A stretch of 64,000 nucleotides of DNA from Flavobacterium anseongense (lineage in GTDB: Bacteria; Bacteroidota; Bacteroidia; Flavobacteriales; Flavobacteriaceae): positions 1 through 64,000 of the forward strand of contig NZ_JAKIHN010000005.1 in NCBI RefSeq assembly GCF_021608185.1, given 5' to 3'. Made by a program: the position numbers and the translations under genes. This document shows, piece by piece, positions 8,112 through 16,145 of this stretch. Numbering within the stretch: the first letter of the stretch is position 1; each line of letters opens with the position of its first letter. The notes beneath the pieces were generated by a model. That model searched no databases, was not told the origin of the DNA, and saw only the letters and a list, made by a program, of their open reading frames with translations.

Positions 8112-8978
8112 TTATAACTGTGTAATTTCGCCATAGGTTTCCGGTCGACGGTCTCGATAGAATTGCCATTTGCCTCGAATTTGCTCTATTAAATCCAAAT
8201 CAAATTCGGCAACCAATAATTCATCTTTATCTTCGGAAGCGCAGGCGAAGATTTCTCCTAACGGATTCACAAAATAAGACGTTCCATAAAAGCGGCCTAA
8301 GTTCCATGGTTTTTCAATTCCGACACGGTTGATGCACCCCATAAAATAGCCATTGGCTACGGCATGTGCAGGTTGTTCAAGTTTCCATAAATATTGGGAT
8401 TGTCCAACGGTTGTGGCTGATGGATTGTAAACGATTTCGGCACCATTTAATCCCAAGCATCTTGCTCCGTCAGGGAAATGACGGTCGTAACAAATGTAAA
8501 CGCCGACTTTGGCGTATTTAGTCTGAAAAACTGGATAGCCTAAATTACCTGGTTTGAAGAAATATTTCTCCCAGAAACCACCTGTTTGCGGGATATGGTT
8601 TTTACGGTATTTGCCCAGATAGGTTCCATCTGCATCAATTACTGCGGCGGTGTTGTATAAGACTCCGGCTTGATCTTTTTCATACACCGGAACGATGATT
8701 ACCATGTTGTATTTTTTGGCGTATTCCTGCATTCTTTCTGTAGTTGGACCGGGAACACTTTCTGCCGAAGCATACCAAGCGCTGTCTTGTCCGGGACAGA
8801 AATAAGGTGTGTTGAAAATTTCCTGAAAGCACAAAATCTGAACGCCTTGCTTTCCGGCTTCTTCGATATATGGAATATGCTTTTGCAGCATTGCTTCCAT
8901 GATTTCGGGAATGGTTCCTTCGCCTTCTGTTTTAGCTAAACTCAATTGTATCAAGCCTGATTTTACTATTCTTGCCAT
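8112..8978 (-). CDS. Nitrilase-superfamily beta-ureidopropionase / N-carbamoylputrescine amidase-like
   Basis: A 288-residue carbon-nitrogen hydrolase with the complete catalytic triad: Glu53 in CFQEIFN, Lys126 in YRKNHIP and Cys163 in YICYDRHFPDGAR. The family includes beta-ureidopropionase and N-carbamoylputrescine amidase. Flanked by preT and dihydropyrimidinase, it most likely cleaves N-carbamoyl-beta-alanine or N-carbamoyl-beta-aminoisobutyrate to the beta-amino acid, CO2 and ammonia. Cytoplasmic, no signal peptide. The second candidate for this step is the M20-type carbamoylase at the operon end. Confidence 0.9.
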   Translation of the reverse strand: MARIVKSGLIQLSLAKTEGEGTIPEIMEAMLQKHIPYIEEAGKQGVQILCFQEIFNTPYFCPGQDSAWYASAESVPGPTTERMQEYAKKYNMVIIVPVYEKDQAGVLYNTAAVIDADGTYLGKYRKNHIPQTGGFWEKYFFKPGNLGYPVFQTKYAKVGVYICYDRHFPDGARCLGLNGAEIVYNPSATTVGQSQYLWKLEQPAHAVANGYFMGCINRVGIEKPWNLGRFYGTSYFVNPLGEIFACASEDKDELLVAEFDLDLIEQIRGKWQFYRDRRPETYGEITQL

Positions 8979-8989
8979 TTTTGTTGCTA

Positions 8990-9053
8990 GTTGATAGTTG
9001 ACGGTTGATGGTTATTTTGTCTTTCCGACAACAAACAACTTTCAACCAACAAC
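8990..9053. repeat. Short tandem GTTGAxx array with inverted counterpart
   Basis: The 80-base gap between dihydropyrimidinase and the amidohydrolase begins with three 7-base units GTTGATA, GTTGACG, GTTGATG (8990-9010). It ends with CAACAAACAACTTTCAACCAAC-like complementary sequence (about 9029-9053). Transcript read from here could fold into a long imperfect hairpin. No protein signal. Confidence 0.6.
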
Positions 9054-9057
9054 CTAA

Positions 9058-10440
9058 TTATATTTTCCCTTCTACTTTATTTCGTTTTACAAATTGGCCA
9101 TAGCCTTTTTGCACTTTACATTCATTATTATCAATTACTACTTTGCCTCGAAGCAAGACGGTTTTTACTTTTCCGGTTAATTCCCAGCCTTCGTAACCGC
9201 TGTAATCTACATTCATGTGATGCGTCTTTGCCGAAAGCGTATGTTTTTCATTCGCATCAAACAATATAATATCAGCATCACTACCAATGGCAATTGTTCC
9301 TTTTTTAGGGAACATCCCGAATATTTTTGCTGCATTTGTTGAAGCGACTTCTACATATTTATTTAAAGTAATTCTGCCTTTGTTTACACCTTCGCTGAAA
9401 AGCAATTCCATTCTGTTTTCGATTGCCGGATGACCATTTGGAATTTTAGAGAAATCGTCTTTTCCCATGAGTTTTTGTTCCCACATAAACGGACAATGGT
9501 CGGTAGCAACTACTTGCACTAAGCCTTGATTCAATCCAGCCCAAAGGGTTTCCTGATCCTTCTTTTCTCGCAATGGTGGCGACATTACCCATTTGGCTCC
9601 TTCAAAATTTTGTTCGTACAAACTAGCATCCAAAACCAGATACTGAATACAGGTTTCTACAAATACATGTTGATTTCTTCGTGTTGCAAAACGCACTGCA
9701 TTTAATGCTCCTTCACAAGTTAAGTGAACAATATAACCCGGACAGCCTGTATAATCTGCCATATCTGCAAAACGACTGCTCGCTTCAGCTTCGGTAACTT
9801 CGGGTTGTGATAGATAATGATATAATGGAGATAATTTACCTTCTGATTTGTGTTTGGCTATTAAAAAATCGATCATATCGCCATTGGTTGCGTGAACGTT
9901 GATTAATCCTCCGTGCTTTTTTACTTCCTGCATTAGTCCAACCATTTGGCGGTCATCAATCATTAGTGCTCCTTTATAAGCCATAAATGTTTTGAAAGAG
10001 GTGATTCCTTCGACTTCTATAAAATGCTGGATTTCTTTTTTGGTTTCCTCGTTGAAATCGGTTACTGCCATGTGGAAACTATAATCTCCAACTGCATTGT
10101 TATCGCTTCTCCCTTTCCATTCCTGCAAAGCCGAGTTCAAACTTTTTCCTTGTGTTTGTAAAATGAAATCGATAACCGTTGTCGTTCCGCCAAAAAGGGC
10201 GGCACGTGTTCCTGTTTCGTAATTGTCACTGGAATACGTTCCCATAAACGGCATGTCTAAATGCACGTGAGGGTCAATTCCGCCTGGCATTACTAATTTC
10301 CCTGAAGCGTCGATAACCGTATCTGCAGTCACATTTAAGTTTTTACCGATGGCTGAAATCGTTTCGCCTTCAATATAAATATCCGCTACATAATCATCGG
10401 TAGCGGTTATAATTCTTCCGTTTTTAATTAAAATACTCAT
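9058..10440 (-). CDS. hydA: Dihydropyrimidinase
   Basis: A 460-residue cyclic amidohydrolase that opens dihydrouracil or dihydrothymine to the N-carbamoyl-beta-amino acid. Metal-centre residues are all present: His58 and His60 in DPHVHLD, the Lys at 150 in SFKTFMAYK that is carboxylated in the family, His183 in NVHATNGD, a His in VHLTCEGA and an Asp in ATDHCPF. The spacing matches well-studied D-hydantoinases. Start placed at 10440 (MSILIKN); an in-frame ATG at 10461 adds seven non-conserved residues. Works between PreTA and the amidohydrolase. Confidence 0.95.
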   Translation of the reverse strand: MSILIKNGRIITATDDYVADIYIEGETISAIGKNLNVTADTVIDASGKLVMPGGIDPHVHLDMPFMGTYSSDNYETGTRAALFGGTTTVIDFILQTQGKSLNSALQEWKGRSDNNAVGDYSFHMAVTDFNEETKKEIQHFIEVEGITSFKTFMAYKGALMIDDRQMVGLMQEVKKHGGLINVHATNGDMIDFLIAKHKSEGKLSPLYHYLSQPEVTEAEASSRFADMADYTGCPGYIVHLTCEGALNAVRFATRRNQHVFVETCIQYLVLDASLYEQNFEGAKWVMSPPLREKKDQETLWAGLNQGLVQVVATDHCPFMWEQKLMGKDDFSKIPNGHPAIENRMELLFSEGVNKGRITLNKYVEVASTNAAKIFGMFPKKGTIAIGSDADIILFDANEKHTLSAKTHHMNVDYSGYEGWELTGKVKTVLLRGKVVIDNNECKVQKGYGQFVKRNKVEGKI

Positions 10441-10451
10441 TTTATTTAGTT

Positions 10452-10516
10452 TCTGAGTCACTGAGTTCCTGAGTTCCTGAGTTTCCGAGCTATTTACTTA
10501 GCTACTCAGTCAATCA
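10452..10516. repeat. Degenerate CTGAGT tandem repeat with ACTCAG counterpart
   Basis: Four to five units of an 8-9 base CTGAGTtc motif (10452-10489) are followed by a stretch rich in the reverse complement (CTTAGCTACTCAGTCAATCAG, up to about 10519). The array abuts the last codons of the transporter gene. It can fold as a long imperfect hairpin between two genes of the operon. Confidence 0.6.
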
Positions 10517-10517
10517 G

Positions 10518-11963
10518 CTACTTAGCCACTCTGTTTTTCATTAATAACCAGTAAACAAATCCACTTAAGGCAAAGCCAACGAACCAGGCATAACTGTATA
10601 ATCCGATTAACCAACCTGGAAACATATCTGCTGGAAATACTTTTATGGTTGTGAAAAATCCGGGAACGTTTGGTATAATTCCAATTATCAATGCGATAAT
10701 TGCACTGAAATTAAACCCTTTTGAAAAGGAATAAATTCCATTTGTATTGTACAAATCATCAACTACTAAGGTTTGTTTTCGAACAAAATAGTAATCGACT
10801 ATCATGATTCCGCCAACTGGTCCAAGTAGGCTTGAATAGCCGACTAACCAAGTGAAAATATAGCCTGTTGGGTCAGCGATTAATTTCCATGGAAATATTA
10901 GAATTCCGATAATTCCTGTGATATAACCGCCTTTTCTGAAATCGATTTTTGATGGAGAAAGATTCGCAAAATCATTTGCCGGACTAACAATATTTGCGGC
11001 TATGTTTGTAGCCAATGTTGAAATCGCAACTGCTATCATTGCAACGCTTACTAATAGTTTACTATCAAATTTTCCTGCTAAAACTACAGGATCCCAAATC
11101 ATGGTTCCGAAGACAATTGTTGTTGCTGAAGTTACCACAACTCCAACAAAAGCAAATAAAGTCATCGATGTTGGCAAACCATAAATCTGTCCTTTTATCT
11201 GTGCTTGTTGCGATGTTGCATATCTTGTAAAATCGGGAATATTTAACGACAACGTTGCCCAAAATCCCACCATTCCGGTTAAGGCCGGAAAGAAGAAAGT
11301 GAAGAAATCGGTAGTATTGGTAAATTTTGATGGTGTGTCTAAAATTGGTCCCAAACCGTGTGCTGCACTTAATGCCCAGAATAATAAGGCAAGTGCTGCG
11401 ACCGGTAAAAAGATGGCTTTGAAAACCAATAATTTTCGGATGCTGTCAACGCCTAAATACACTACATACATATTCAGTAGCCAAAACAAGATGAAACAAA
11501 TTGCCGGTCCGGTTTGTAATCCCCACGAATCAGGGAAGATTTGTGGTAAGGTTTCTATTGATGGAATCCATAAACGCGCCATTTGGAATAGGGCAAATCC
11601 GCCAATCCAGGTTTGAATTCCGAACCATCCGCAGGCTACAATCGCCCGAAGCAAAGCCGGAATATTAGCACCCGCTGTTCCGAAACTTGCTCTGGCAAAA
11701 ACTGGAAACGGAATTCCGTATTTAGCTCCGGCGTGACCGTTTAAAATCATGGGAATCAAAACAACGGTGTTTCCTAAAAATATGGTTAGTATTGCCTGCC
11801 ACCAATTCATTCCGCCTTCTATCAAAGAACTCGAAAGCATATACGTTGGAATACAAAGACTCATGCTTATCCAAAGTGCTGCGTAATTCCATGTTGTCCA
11901 AGTTCGCTTTTCGTTCGAAATTGGAGCCAGGTCTTCACTATACAAAGAGGAATTTGTATTCAT
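10518..11963 (-). CDS. NCS1-family nucleobase:cation symporter
   Basis: A 481-residue inner-membrane transporter of the nucleobase:cation symporter-1 family, with about twelve hydrophobic helices. Family-like segments include WTTWNYAALWISMSLCIPTY at the first helix and an FARASFGTAGANIPALLRA segment (about 92-110) typical of NCS1 proteins for uracil, allantoin and hydantoins. In this operon uracil, thymine or a hydantoin is the expected substrate. The last codons run into a CTGAGT-type repeat. Specificity cannot be read from sequence. Confidence 0.92.
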   Translation of the reverse strand: MNTNSSLYSEDLAPISNEKRTWTTWNYAALWISMSLCIPTYMLSSSLIEGGMNWWQAILTIFLGNTVVLIPMILNGHAGAKYGIPFPVFARASFGTAGANIPALLRAIVACGWFGIQTWIGGFALFQMARLWIPSIETLPQIFPDSWGLQTGPAICFILFWLLNMYVVYLGVDSIRKLLVFKAIFLPVAALALLFWALSAAHGLGPILDTPSKFTNTTDFFTFFFPALTGMVGFWATLSLNIPDFTRYATSQQAQIKGQIYGLPTSMTLFAFVGVVVTSATTIVFGTMIWDPVVLAGKFDSKLLVSVAMIAVAISTLATNIAANIVSPANDFANLSPSKIDFRKGGYITGIIGILIFPWKLIADPTGYIFTWLVGYSSLLGPVGGIMIVDYYFVRKQTLVVDDLYNTNGIYSFSKGFNFSAIIALIIGIIPNVPGFFTTIKVFPADMFPGWLIGLYSYAWFVGFALSGFVYWLLMKNRVAK

Positions 11964-11985
11964 CGGTCTTCTGATTGGTTGAATT

Positions 11986-13338
11986 TTATACTAAAGCTTC
12001 GTCTGAAATTTTTAAGGCTTCGCTGATAATCGCTAATCCTTCGTCAATTTGATCTTTGGTTACACACAATGGTGGCGCAATGAAAATATAACCCCAACGC
12101 ACAAAGGTGTACATTCCTAATTGTCTAATCTTAGCTGCTATTTGATTGGATACTTTCATATCATCAGCAGTTGCGTTATAAGGTGCCATTAATTCGCCTG
12201 TAGCTTTGTTTTTTAAAACGTCTAAACAGCCCAAAAGGCCAGTGTTTCTGAATGCTCCCATACTTGGATGATGACTTCTCATTTCCTCGATTCTGGACTC
12301 TAAATAGGTCGACATTTCACGAGTATTCTCAATCAGTTTGTCACTTTCGTAGATGTTGATTACTGCCAAAGCCGCAGCTAATGCAACCGGATGACCGTTA
12401 TAGGTCAAGCCAATCATCATTGGTGTGTTTTCAAATTTTTCCGCAATCCTATCCGAAACCATCAAACAGCCTAATGGAAGATAGGATGAAGTCAATCCTT
12501 TTGCCATACAAACCATATCGGGAACGATGTCATGGTTTTCGAAACCGAACCATTTTCCGGTGCGACCGAAACCACTCATAACTTCATCGGCTATGAATAA
12601 GATTCCGTACTTTTCACAAAGTGCTTTTACTCCTTTTAAATATCCTTTTGGATAATGAAGACAACCTGAAGAACCGCTTTCGCCTTCAAAAATGAAAGCT
12701 GCAATATTGGTTTTCCCTTCTAAATGAATTACTCTTTCGACATATTCCAAACTCAAACTCAACTTGGTAGCATTGTCTAAATCTTTCATCCCGAAGAAAT
12801 AGTAGGGATCGTCTAAATGAACCGCATTGGGCATTTGTTGCGAATCATTTGCTAATTTTCTTGGATCTCCACCAACGGTCATTCCACCGATTGAACCTCC
12901 GTGAAAAGCTCTGTATCTTCCTATGATTTTGTGTCTTCCTGTATACAATCTTGCCAGTTTGATAGCGTTATCAATTGATGAAGTTCCACATAACGTGTAG
13001 AATGCTTTGTTCAAATCACCCGGACAGATTTCAGCTAACTTTTTAGATAATTTCGCTCTGATTTCTGTCGTACAAGATGGTGTTACATAGCTCACTTTTT
13101 GCATTTGTTCAACAACTGCATCGGTCACACGTTGGTCACCATGACCAATATTTACCGACATCAAACCCGAAGAAAAATCGATTATTCGGTTGCCGTCATA
13201 ATCGTATAAGTAAACGCCTTCGGCTCTTTCTATGGCAATTGGGTTCACGGGAGCTTGTGCTGACCATGAAAACAAACTGTACTCTTTGCTGTCTTTGATG
13301 ATTTGTTCTTTCGTCATTTCTTGTTCTTTCGTAATCAT
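11986..13338 (-). CDS. Class III (omega) aminotransferase, probable beta-alanine/beta-aminoisobutyrate transaminase
   Basis: A 450-residue PLP-dependent enzyme. The cofactor Asp lies in FIADEVMSGFGRTGKW, the Schiff-base Lys in VCMAKGLTSSYLPLG, and the TLCGTSSIDNAIKLAR stretch is the phosphate-binding segment. Context points to transamination of beta-alanine (to malonate semialdehyde) and of beta-aminoisobutyrate (to methylmalonate semialdehyde). It lies upstream of the transporter and downstream of the CoA-acylating semialdehyde dehydrogenase. The N-terminus has a short duplication (TKEQEMTKEQ), so an internal ATG at 13317 is an equally good start. Confidence 0.92.
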   Translation of the reverse strand: MITKEQEMTKEQIIKDSKEYSLFSWSAQAPVNPIAIERAEGVYLYDYDGNRIIDFSSGLMSVNIGHGDQRVTDAVVEQMQKVSYVTPSCTTEIRAKLSKKLAEICPGDLNKAFYTLCGTSSIDNAIKLARLYTGRHKIIGRYRAFHGGSIGGMTVGGDPRKLANDSQQMPNAVHLDDPYYFFGMKDLDNATKLSLSLEYVERVIHLEGKTNIAAFIFEGESGSSGCLHYPKGYLKGVKALCEKYGILFIADEVMSGFGRTGKWFGFENHDIVPDMVCMAKGLTSSYLPLGCLMVSDRIAEKFENTPMMIGLTYNGHPVALAAALAVINIYESDKLIENTREMSTYLESRIEEMRSHHPSMGAFRNTGLLGCLDVLKNKATGELMAPYNATADDMKVSNQIAAKIRQLGMYTFVRWGYIFIAPPLCVTKDQIDEGLAIISEALKISDEALV

Positions 13339-13381
13339 AATATTCTTTTCTATTTGAAATTTCTTAATTAAGTAATTGCCC

Positions 13382-13485
13382 TAGCCCCGATAGGAGCAAG
13401 TATCCTTTTTTGTTGAGATTCCTCCTTCGTCGGAATGACAATCGTGGTAAACAAAAAAGATACTGCGGATAGCGGGATTAGCTTC
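13382..13485. repeat. TAGCCCCGAT...GCGGATAGCGGG element carrying a nested insert
   Basis: The conserved head TAGCCCCGATAGGAGC and tail GCGGATAGCGGGA are the same as in the copy at 19212-19270. Between them a stem of TATCCTTTTTTGTT (13401-13414) with AACAAAAAAGATA (13450-13462) encloses a 35-base loop holding a GATTCC...GGAATGACA hairpin of another dispersed type. Located between mmsA and the aminotransferase gene. Confidence 0.75.
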
Positions 13486-13494
13486 TAAAAATTA

Positions 13495-14952
13495 TTAACT
13501 CATCCAGTTAACTCCTGCTTCGGCATTCCACTTGATGGTGCTTTTCTTTAATTTGGTCCAAAACTCGATTGAGCTTTTTCCTGTGATATCACCAACACCA
13601 AACTTACTATCGTTCCAGCCACCAAAGCTGAAAGGTTCTCTCGGAACAGGAACTCCAACGTTCACACCAATCATTCCGGCACTTGCCTTGTCGATGATGT
13701 AACGTGCCATTCCACCATTTTGGGTGAAGACACTTGCGGCATTCCCGTATGGATTTTTATTTTCGATGGCTAGAGCTTCGTCAACGGTTTTGGTTCTGAT
13801 AATTGAGATAACCGGGCCGAAGATTTCTTCGCGAGCTACACTCATATCAGGTGTAACATAATCGATAACGGTTGGCCCGACATACGTACCTTTTTCTTTT
13901 CCGGCAACCTTAGTATTTCTGCCATCGACTAAGATTTTAGCGCCGTCTTTTTCAGCCTGACTGATATAACTTTCGATTCTGTCCTGTGATTCTTTATTGA
14001 TAACGGCACCCAGATTTTGACCCGGAACTATTTTACGAGCTTCGTCGCAGATTTTAGAAACAATGTGATCAACATCACCAACGCCGACCATAGCAGAAGC
14101 TGCCATACAACGCTGACCTGCGCAACCCGACATTGAAGCCGCTACGTTTTGAGCGGTCATATCCGGAATGGCATCAGGCAAAACCATTAAATGATTTTTT
14201 GCACCTCCCAGAGACAGGCATCTTTTCAGATTTTGTGTTGCTCTTTGATACACGATTTTTGCCACTTTGGTTGAGCCGACAAATGAAACTGCTTCAATTT
14301 TTGGATGATCGCAGATTGCGTTTACGATATCTACATCACCATGAACTACGTTGAAAACGCCATCAGGCAAACCAGCTTCTTTTAAAAGTTCGGCTAATCT
14401 TCCGCAGCTCAAAGGCACTTTTTCAGAAGGTTTTATAATCATGCAATTTCCTAATGCAATAGCGTTTGGAATTGTCCAGTTTGGAACCATTGATGGAAAG
14501 TTAAACGGAACGATTGATGCTACAACGCCAAGTGGTACGTGCTCGGTTCTGCATTCTACACCTTTACTTACTTCTAATAATTCGCCTTGAACTAATTGTG
14601 GTAATGAAGTGGCAAACTCGGTAAGCTCAATACATTTTTCTATTTCGGCTACTGATTCGCCGTATGTCTTTCCGTTTTCTTCGCTACATAGTTCAGCTAG
14701 TTCTTTTAAGTTTTTTTCCAATAAGGTCTTGTATCTGAAAAATACCTGAACTCTTTCCTTAATTGGTGTTTTGCTCCATGCCGGAAATGCTGCTGCTGCT
14801 GCTTTTACCGCATCGTCTAAATCTTTTGCAGTTGACATTGGAACGGTTGATAAATAAGTTCCGTCTAAAGGTGAAATTACATCCATTTTTTTTGAGGTCG
14901 ACGCATCTACAAATTTGCCTCCGATGTAATTCTGAATTGCTGAATATTTCAT
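13495..14952 (-). CDS. mmsA: CoA-acylating methylmalonate-semialdehyde dehydrogenase
   Basis: A 485-residue aldehyde dehydrogenase of the MMSDH (ALDH6) type. It oxidises methylmalonate semialdehyde to propionyl-CoA, and malonate semialdehyde to acetyl-CoA, releasing CO2. The catalytic Cys is in GCAGQRCMAASAM (about residue 284) and the family signature MVPNWTIPNAIALGNCMIIKPSEKVP (in part) is present. It is the last enzymatic step of uracil and thymine breakdown. It appears to be the first gene of the downstream half of the locus, since a strong terminator separates it from the aldehyde-dehydrogenase/deoC group. Confidence 0.93.
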   Translation of the reverse strand: MKYSAIQNYIGGKFVDASTSKKMDVISPLDGTYLSTVPMSTAKDLDDAVKAAAAAFPAWSKTPIKERVQVFFRYKTLLEKNLKELAELCSEENGKTYGESVAEIEKCIELTEFATSLPQLVQGELLEVSKGVECRTEHVPLGVVASIVPFNFPSMVPNWTIPNAIALGNCMIIKPSEKVPLSCGRLAELLKEAGLPDGVFNVVHGDVDIVNAICDHPKIEAVSFVGSTKVAKIVYQRATQNLKRCLSLGGAKNHLMVLPDAIPDMTAQNVAASMSGCAGQRCMAASAMVGVGDVDHIVSKICDEARKIVPGQNLGAVINKESQDRIESYISQAEKDGAKILVDGRNTKVAGKEKGTYVGPTVIDYVTPDMSVAREEIFGPVISIIRTKTVDEALAIENKNPYGNAASVFTQNGGMARYIIDKASAGMIGVNVGVPVPREPFSFGGWNDSKFGVGDITGKSSIEFWTKLKKSTIKWNAEAGVNWMS

Positions 14953-15149
14953 TTATTTTTATCTTGTTTTGTTATTTTAAAAAATTCGGAACATCTAATT
15001 TGATTAATTAATTGTAATAAAAAAAATTATTTTTTACTTTTTTTGTTAAAAATGCAGTTTGCTTTCATTTTTGATAATTTTTACACCTATAAATTAGCAA
15101 TATGCTTTTTAAAAAATTGAATACTGATAATTTTGGATTCTGATTCAGA
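14953..15149. other. Intergenic region upstream of mmsA, no gene seen
   Basis: Very AT-rich stretch between mmsA and the terminator at 15150. It should hold the mmsA promoter, but I could not find a convincing TAnnTTTG element on the minus strand. No small reading frame is worth reporting. Confidence 0.5.
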
Positions 15150-15183
15150 CAAAAAACCCGAGAATTTCTCCTCGGGTTTTTTG
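15150..15183. terminator. Strong bidirectional-type terminator
   Basis: Perfect 13-bp stem: CAAAAAACCCGAG (15150-15162) and CTCGGGTTTTTTG (15171-15183) with an 8-base loop, A- and T-runs on either side. On the minus strand it lies about 70 bases beyond the end of the short aldehyde-dehydrogenase-like gene, and so closes the deoC transcript. Confidence 0.88.
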
Positions 15184-15246
15184 TCATTCCCTTGAAAGCG
15201 GGAATCTATAATAATTGTTTGGATTCCCACCTTCGAGGGAATAACA
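15184..15246. repeat. Two tandem ATTCCC-N8-GGGAAT elements
   Basis: Exact ATTCCC(8 bases)GGGAAT units lie at 15186-15205 and 15223-15242, separated by 17 bases. This is the same pattern as the dRS3-type repeats known in Neisseria; similarity of pattern does not prove common origin. A degenerate relative is nested in the repeat at 13382-13485. Confidence 0.75.
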
Positions 15247-15252
15247 ATCCTT

Positions 15253-16134
15253 TTAATAACCAGCACCGGCACCAGCAATCACTTCGATTGGATGCCAGGT
15301 TGTTTTGGTTTCCTGAAAGTCAAAAATCAAATAAGGCGATTCGTGTTTTTCATCAAAATAATCGCCGTCTTCGCGGATGACAACGCGCTTTAAATTCTCG
15401 ATAGCTAAATCCTGAATTTTGGCAATCATTTCTGCATCTTTTCCGCAATATAAAATCGCATTCACATCTTTGTGAGCAGCAAATTGCGTTAGCAATTCGG
15501 TTTGATTTCCCGTAAGGATATTAACCACGCCTCCAGGAACATCTGAAGTTGCTAATACTTCGGCAAAAGTAACCGCACACAACGCCAATTGTTCAGCAGC
15601 TAAAACTACACAGGTATTTCCACCGGCAATGATGGAAGCTATTTGAGTTACTAATCCGAGCAAGCCACTTTTTTGCGGGGCGAACACCGATACAACTCCC
15701 GTTGGTTCAGGAACTGAAAAGTTAAAGAAACTTCCCGAAACCGGATTTACGGTGCTATATAATTGGGTGTATTTATCGCACCAACCAGCATAATAAATCA
15801 ATCGGTCAATGCTTAAATCGACTTCTTGTTGTGCTTTGGCTTTGGTGCTTCCCTGCAATTCTAATTCTTCTACGAATTGTGCTTTTCTTCCTTCGAGCAC
15901 TTCGGCAATTCGATATAGAATCTGGCAACGGTTATAGGCTGTTTTGTGTGACCAGCCGCCTTGAGCGCCACGAGCTGCTACTACAGCATTTCTAAAATCT
16001 TTTACAGAAGACAAACACATGTTTGCCACCGTTTTTTTATTCGCAATAAGCGGATAATAACGTCCTGATTCGGTTCTTGGAAAACTTCCACCGATGTATA
16101 TTTTATAGGTTTTCAAAACTTCTATTCTTGACAT
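15253..16134 (-). CDS. Non-catalytic aldehyde-dehydrogenase-like protein (second half of a split ALDH16-like enzyme)
   Basis: A 293-residue protein that matches the N-terminal, cofactor-binding part of aldehyde dehydrogenases (IYIGGSFPRTESGRYY, AYNRCQILYRIAEVLEGR, PTGVVSVFAPQKSGLLGLVTQIASIIAGGNTCVVL). It stops before the catalytic half, so neither the catalytic Cys nor the Glu motif is present. It follows a complete aldehyde dehydrogenase by 11 bases. The two together (488+293) equal the size of ALDH16 enzymes, which carry a second, inactive ALDH-like domain. I therefore read it as a genuine partner subunit and not a broken gene: the frame is intact and ends in a defined C-terminus. Confidence 0.8.
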   Translation of the reverse strand: MSRIEVLKTYKIYIGGSFPRTESGRYYPLIANKKTVANMCLSSVKDFRNAVVAARGAQGGWSHKTAYNRCQILYRIAEVLEGRKAQFVEELELQGSTKAKAQQEVDLSIDRLIYYAGWCDKYTQLYSTVNPVSGSFFNFSVPEPTGVVSVFAPQKSGLLGLVTQIASIIAGGNTCVVLAAEQLALCAVTFAEVLATSDVPGGVVNILTGNQTELLTQFAAHKDVNAILYCGKDAEMIAKIQDLAIENLKRVVIREDGDYFDEKHESPYLIFDFQETKTTWHPIEVIAGAGAGY

Positions 16135-16145
16135 GTTGCTACTTT

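Noticed and set aside
15253-16134. Truncated aldehyde dehydrogenase as a pseudogene
   Set aside because: The frame is intact with a defined start and stop, close spacing to the full enzyme, and a size that fits the inactive domain of ALDH16. No remnant of the catalytic half is seen downstream.
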